A DNA stretch of 64,000 bases from Prorocentrum cordatum (Eukaryota > Sar > Dinophyceae > Prorocentrales > Prorocentraceae), in assembly GCA_963575745.1 (NCBI GenBank), contig CAUYUJ010005029.1, positions 1-64,000 on the forward strand, written 5' to 3'. Shown here piece after piece: positions 59,405 through 64,000 of the stretch; the first letter of the stretch is position 1; every line of letters begins with the position of its first letter. The translations under genes and the position numbers were made by a program. The notes under the pieces are model-generated. The model made no database searches. It was given only the letters and a program-made list of their open reading frames with translations, and was not told the DNA's origin.

Positions 59405-59760
59405 TCGAGTCTTGTGTGGACGGCGGTGAATGGCTGTGGAGGACGATCTGTGGGAGGTACACGAGGAAGAATAGTTGCCCATATGTCTGAAGCATGGTGT
59501 TAATCACGTTTTAATCAAGCATGTAACAGCATGTTCAGCCATGTTAGGACTTTTGTTTCGCCATTTTGAACACATGTAGTTCAATGATCGATTGGTAGGT
59601 TGTCATTGTCGTGCATACACATTGTCAATGGAGGAAGCATGGTTGCCCAGTCATTACCAGGATGTCAACGCATGTTATAATACATGCCTTGAATCTGGTT
59701 TAAAACATGTTCTCAAACGTTTTAAGATCATATTCCACACATTTTACCTATACGACCACC
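59405..59760 (+). repeat. TTTAAACATG-rich dispersed repeat (Q), copies 3 and 4 in tandem
   Basis: Copy 3 (about 59,405-59,590): GCGGTGAATGG, AGTTGCCCATATGTCTGAAG, AAGCATGTAACAGCATGTT. Copy 4 (about 59,595-59,760): TGTCAATGGAGGAAGCATGG, TTGCCCAGTCATTACCAGGA, GTTTAAAACATGTTC. Confidence 0.72.
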
Positions 59761-59827
59761 CTGCGGGCGAGTGATAAGGAGGTGGGGGGGTGGGTGGGGG
59801 GAGGGGGTGGCTCATGACGACAACTGC

Positions 59828-60062
59828 GATGAACGTGGTGCTGATGGGCGATGACAATGATGAGCAACCATGATGAGCAACCGGCGGGACAATGATGAGC
59901 AACCATGATGAGCAACCATGATGAGCAACCATGATGAGCAACCGGCGGGACAATGATGAGCAACCATGATGAGCAACCGGCGGGACAATGATGAGCAACC
60001 ATGATGAGCAACCATGATGAGCAACAATGATGAGCAACCGGCGGGCAACCGACGGGACAACG
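59828..60062 (+). repeat. ATGATGAGCAACC tandem repeat
   Basis: Units of 12-13 bp (ATGATGAGCAACC) alternating with GGCGGGACA inserts, about 15 units. Confidence 0.93.
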
Positions 60063-60824
60063 TGGGCTACCGCTTGACAAGGCCAGGGGGGGGAAACATT
60101 TGTGTTGGCGGACCCTTAGCGACAGCAGAGTGAATTCCTCTCGCTGGCCCACGCAGCTTCGCCTCGCCCGCACGCACGGCACGAGCACGAACTCGAAACT
60201 CGATTTCCCGGTGGGGGGACTCCGTTACACTGCGATCTCACCCCCCAACCTCCGATAAGCACATATTTATTTTAATGATCGGACTGTTAGGGTGTCCATT
60301 GTCATGACATCCACATCCCGAGTCCCTAGGCCCATCAAGAATTATCCAGGCATCCGACGTCGTGTGTATCTTTTAGGGAGGCCCGTTTTCCTCCTGGCCC
60401 CCTGGGCCCGTCTCGGGCCTGGGGCCACTTGATGAAAGCTGTCCAGAACAAAAAGCCAATCCCGTCTACGAGGATGGGAGATCAGCAGCACAGGAAGGGG
60501 TGAGGACCATGAAGGGGAGGAGCAGGCGGGGGCTGGGGGACGACGAGAGAGGATGGGAATATGAGAAGGGGAAACATGACATGATATCCTTAAGGGCTTC
60601 GCCCCCTGCCGCCGGCCTCCTCTCGGATAATGGGCAATGCAAGAGCGAAATCATGAGGCCTTGGCGCCGCCGTGAAGCAGCGTCGGGACTTCACGCGAAG
60701 ACGATGAGTAATTGGCAAGACAAATTGAGATTATGATGATATTGTTGAATTCGGTGTTGCATTTCGAGCTTGCTTGCGTATGCTGTGCAGAAAGCTTTTA
60801 TACGAAGCATGGAAATATTGCTAA
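60063..60824. other. Unassigned stretch, no gene seen
   Basis: No repeat, coding or RNA feature recognised. A short minus-strand frame near 60,466-60,654 is not convincing. Confidence 0.4.
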
Positions 60825-61455
60825 TCCCATGTGTTTTTTGACCCTGACCCCACCGATCTGCGTGAGGGGTGCCACCGAATTTCAGAAATGTGGCAATTCC
60901 CATGTGTTTTTGGACCCTGACCCCGCCGATCTGCGTGAGGGAGGCCTCCGAATTTCAAGACATGTGGCAAGTCCCGTATGTTTTTCGACCCTGGCCCCGG
61001 CGATCTGCGTGAGGGGTGCCGCCGAATTTCAGAAATGTCACAAATCCCGTACGGTTTTTCGACCCTGACCCCGCCGATCTGCGTGATGGGTGCCGCCAAA
61101 TTTCAGAAATATGACAAGTCCCATCTGTTTTTCGACCTGACGCCAGCGATCTGCGAGAGGGGTGCCGCCGAATATCAGAAATGTGGCAAATCCCATGTGT
61201 TTTTGGACTCTGACCCTGGCGATCTGCGTGAGGGGTGCCACCGAATTTTTAGAAATATGGCCAATCCCAGTTGTTTTTGGACTCTGACCCCGCCGACCTG
61301 CGAGAGGGGTGTCGCCGGGTTTTGGACATGTGGCAGATCCCGTTGGTTTGTCGACCCTGACACCGCCGATCTGCGTGAGGGGTGCCGCCGAATATGAGAA
61401 ATGTGGCAAGTCCCATGTGTTTTTTTGGACCCTGACCCCGCCGCTCTGCGTGGGG
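60825..61455 (+). repeat. 72-bp satellite array (same monomer as in C2)
   Basis: About nine units of 72-75 bp: CCCATGTGTTTTTGGACCCT, GACCCCGCCGATCTGCGTGA, GGGGTGCCGCCGAATTTCAG, AAATGTGGCAA. More diverged between units than the array in C2. Confidence 0.93.
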
Positions 61456-61814
61456 GGTGTCAATTTCGACCCCTCAGAATTTTGGGGAACCCTCCTGGGA
61501 GGTGCCAATCAGCCAATCAGGGTGCTTTTCGGCTCTCCTCCCTCGCGCGGTCTACAACAAGGATCAGTAAACAGCATGAGTAAGCAGCATAAAGCAGAAC
61601 TGTAACAGTACAGTGGAAATTGGAAACTGGATCTGGCCCAGGGAACAGCAAACCCTGGTCCTACAGCCTGGTGGCCCCACAAGGGGGCCGGCGGATTCAC
61701 GGTAAGCTGTCGCTGAGCCTTATTTGAGTATTTTTGGGGAGATTTTGAGCGCCCAGCTTCCAGGACGGGGCTGGGCGCTTCCTTGGGCCCCCTCGCTGAA
61801 CAAAAACCATGTCG
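61456..61814. other. Unassigned stretch, no gene seen
   Basis: No feature recognised; GGGGGCCGGCGGATT at about 61,683 echoes the C-element paired repeat. Confidence 0.4.
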
Positions 61815-61821
61815 TTTGAGG

Positions 61822-61867
<46 letters not shown>
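61815..61867 (+). repeat. (CTG)n microsatellite
   Basis: About 17 uninterrupted CTG units. The minus strand reads polyglutamine or polyalanine in low-complexity frames that I do not accept as genes. Confidence 0.95.
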
Positions 61868-62626
61868 GCCGCGCTCGTTCGCCTGACGTCCTCGTCCGCC
61901 GCCGTCGTGGGTGGCCGCCATCTGCTGTTCTCGTTCGCCACGCGTCGCTGCCCTCGTCTGGCGTCGGACGTCCTCGTCCTCGGCCATCGCTCGTCTGGCG
62001 TCTCCTCCGTCGTCGGTCCTCGTCAGTCGCTCGTCCGGCGTCCTCTTCCTCTGCCGTCGACGTTCGCCGTCGCCGTCGCTGGCCGCTTCTTTGCCTGTCT
62101 GCTGCTGGTCTCGGGGCCATCCGATCGGGTCCTGAGGCCGTACCGCAGCTGTTGTGGTCCATCCTCGGGGAGGCTGATCTCAGTAGTCTCTGGACCAGAC
62201 CGCGCGGAGGGGGGGGGGGCTCGACAGGAGCCCTGCACCCGAGAGGCACTCCAGCACGCCGCCGACGTGTCGGGGACGCCGTTTACCGCACGCGCGCTTC
62301 GCGCACGTCTTGCGCGCGGGGGGCGCACGGCCGTTCGCGCGCCCAGCGACCAGAGTTCGAGCTGCCAGACTGGGAGCCCGACGAGCAGGACGGGCCGGCG
62401 ACCAGCCTGTCGAGGGCCGCAACCAACGAGGCGCTGGGAGGCGCCGCGCCTTCCCCGCCGGGACTCGGGGTGCCGGTTCGGTAGCACGTCATGGGACCGT
62501 ACATGGACATTCTATTCGAACCCTGTGCCCCCAGGCCACGATCCTCGTGAGGAGTGTCGAATTTTAGCCCTCCCAGGGGTCGATCTTGGACGCTCTGACC
62601 GATCGCGGCCCCCCCTGTCCAGGTCA
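61868..62626. other. Low-complexity CGTC-rich stretch
   Basis: 61,868-62,110 has degenerate CGTCTGGCGTC/CTCGTC units; 62,530-62,575 repeats words of 2440-2520 (CCACGATCCTCGTGAGGAG, CCCTCCCAGG). Long frames here are Arg/Ser/Pro-rich and not recognised. Confidence 0.45.
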
Positions 62627-62733
62627 GTGGGGAGGGGGTAGGGGAGTGGTAAACCCCTCCCCGAAGGGGAAGAAGGAGGGGTGGAAGAGGAAAAGCTCTA
62701 AACCACCGACGCCCAGAGGGCTGGTGGGATTAA
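62627..62733 (+). repeat. Dispersed ~105-bp repeat, copy 2
   Basis: Counterpart of 18,650-18,756 (ACCCCTCCCCGAAGGGGAAG, GAGGAAAAGCTCTAAACCAC, GAGGGCTGGTGGGATTA). Confidence 0.75.
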
Positions 62734-62924
62734 TATTGATGGCGTGGCGATGGGGGGGGCGTGAGTGGACAGAAATATTCGAACCCCAAAGCACCGCCTG
62801 TACTGAGGTCAACATTGATGTCGGGGGCGCGGGGTTGATTTGGAGTCTCCCTCGAATGTGCAAGGGTTCGAATCTATTGTCCATCTACTGGAGCCCTGTA
62901 TCCCCTCGCTCCTTGGTTGTTGGA

Positions 62925-63060
62925 GTGCATTCGCGTCGACGAGTGTCTGGTGGTCGATGAGACAGCGCCGATTTGGCGTCGACTGGCGTCGATCAGCGTC
63001 GATGCGCACGAGCCAGCAAGATGGTATAGGAGGCTCCCATGAGTAACCTGAGTTGCCGCA
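62925..63060 (+). repeat. Dispersed repeat P, empty-site copy
   Basis: GTGCATTCGCGTCGACGAGT, GGTCGATGAGA, TTTGGCGTCGACTGGCGTCG, then GCACGAGCCAGCAAGATGGT and CTCCCATGAGT..GAGTTGCCGCAGAA. Uninterrupted where copy 24,600-24,960 carries M4. Confidence 0.82.
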
Positions 63061-63380
63061 GAAGGATGATGGGGGGTATGCAGGACCGGCCCCGCTGCCC
63101 TGGGTCGTTCCTGCTGTGCCAGTGGACGAGGTGCAGACGTGGCTTCGTCTTGTCGGAGTCCGAGGGTCAGTTCTGAGGGCAGCGCAGGGCTGACTGCAGC
63201 CATCTGACTCGTGCACCCTGGGCGAAGCGCGCAGCCCATCCGGGTCGGAAGAGGCACCGCCGCCGTGCGGTGGCCGATGATGCCAGTTGTGGGAGCAGCC
63301 TTCTTGTGTGTGTGTGTGTGGGTGTGTGTGGGTGGGTGTTTGATATTCCTCCTCTTGCGAGGAATGCGGCAGGCAGGATT
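63061..63380. other. Unassigned stretch with (GT)n
   Basis: 63,306-63,340 is GT/GGGTGT-rich. No gene is seen. Confidence 0.45.
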
Positions 63381-63388
63381 CAGTAGGG

Positions 63389-63543
63389 TTAAGTTGGGCG
63401 TGTCCCTCTACAGGAGGAATATTCGACATAGTTAAGATAGTCAGGGGACGATTTGTTGACTATTTTTGAGTATTGTTGAGCATTCTTGGAGTATTTTTCA
63501 TTTTTCATCCAAATGCCCCTGTAGGGGGACGTGCCCGACCTAA
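63389..63543. mobile_element. M-family element M6
   Basis: 155 bp: left end TTAAGTTGGGCGTGTCCCTC; right end the complement of TTAGGTCGGGCACGTCCCCC. Flanks CAGTAGGG (63,381-63,388) and CAGTATTG (63,544-63,551) match at 6 of 8 positions. Confidence 0.88.
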
Positions 63544-63551
63544 CAGTATTG

Positions 63552-64000
63552 CTTTTTCACTGTTTGGCTCTCGCGTCAGCTGGGGGCAGCGGTCAAGCTT
63601 TCAGATCCGCTCGGCTTGGCACCGAAATGGATTCGTACCGCTGCTGGCTCGAGCGGCAACAGCAATCCACCACCTGCCCCAAGCTCTACGCCTTCGTACA
63701 CATGTTACCCTGCAACCATTCTAAAAGTGAGGGCCCGAATTGTTCAAACTTGGACCTATGGCCTGTGAGCGATCCTCCCGACCATTGATCCGTTCAAAAA
63801 TCGCACCCCAGACCTCTCCTGGGATCTTTCCTGGCTAGTTTTTCTCCCCGATAGATCTCCGACGGTCCCAGGGCCCGAAAACGGCATCGAGAGTTAGAGA
63901 ATTGCGAAATGAATCCGCCTCCTTCCCCAAACTCTTTCCCAGAGACGATCACAGCCTGACAATACGAACTTTCACATACCTGCGCAACAGGAGCGCTGAC
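63552..64000. other. Unassigned end of window
   Basis: Less repetitive than the rest. Two overlapping frames up to 63,788 have plausible composition but no recognisable motif and are shorter than 90 codons. Confidence 0.35.

Noticed and set aside
61509-62487. Minus-strand polyGln/polyAla and Arg-rich frames
   Set aside because: Driven by the CTG tract and CGTC-rich low-complexity DNA; several frames compete with no motif.
1-64000. rRNA, tRNA, snRNA or dinoflagellate spliced-leader genes
   Set aside because: None recognised by eye on either strand; a covariance-model scan could not be run.

Overview
The window looks like accessory, repeat-dominated nuclear DNA of a large-genome eukaryote, most likely a dinoflagellate alga. 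This rests on GC-rich sequence, very long stretches of simple and complex tandem repeats, nested short non-autonomous transposons, a LINE-type retrotransposon whose ORF1 carries a coiled coil and an RRM-like motif, and almost no conventional genes. The organism call is inference: no rRNA, tRNA, spliced-leader gene or conserved housekeeping gene is present to confirm it.

Two regions look protein coding. A LINE lies at 38.6-43.4 kb on the + strand: ORF1 segments, then an ORF2 with an AP-endonuclease-like domain, a reverse transcriptase and a C-terminal Cys/His cluster. It is decayed (two in-frame TAG codons, two compensating frameshifts) and sits between two (CTC)n tracts. A GC-rich ORF of unknown function lies at 52,770-53,927.

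The rest is layered repeats. (1) A terminal-inverted-repeat family, here called M (MITE-like, 150-200 bp when empty, 8-bp target duplications), has copies at 1.2, 8.2-15.9, 19.7-21.8, 24.7, 56.6 and 63.4 kb and a remnant at 43.8 kb. (2) A family of 12 composite elements, here called C (about 0.9-2.4 kb when uninterrupted), starts CCCGGAAAGGGC and ends near CCTTTCCGGG. It has two interchangeable interiors, and all 12 copies lie on the + strand. Several C copies are inserted inside M copies, inside another dispersed repeat (R), or next to or within each other. (3) Satellites: a 101-bp repeat in two blocks (8.4-13.2 kb), a 90-bp repeat (45.5-48 kb), a 72-bp repeat shared between 13.8 and 60.8-61.5 kb, G/C-rich ~130-150-bp repeats (4.4-6.6 kb), a GAGGCT-type satellite (57.6-59.1 kb), and several smaller ones. 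(4) Microsatellites: AGT, CTC/GGA, GTT, CGT, ATGT, GAC and CTG.

The layout reads as layers of insertion. The clearest case is one M transposon whose two ends, with identical 8-bp target duplications, are now 7.7 kb apart because a duplicated 101-bp satellite block and a C element landed inside it. Most long open frames in the window are by-products of stop-free GC-rich tandem repeats and are not annotated as genes.
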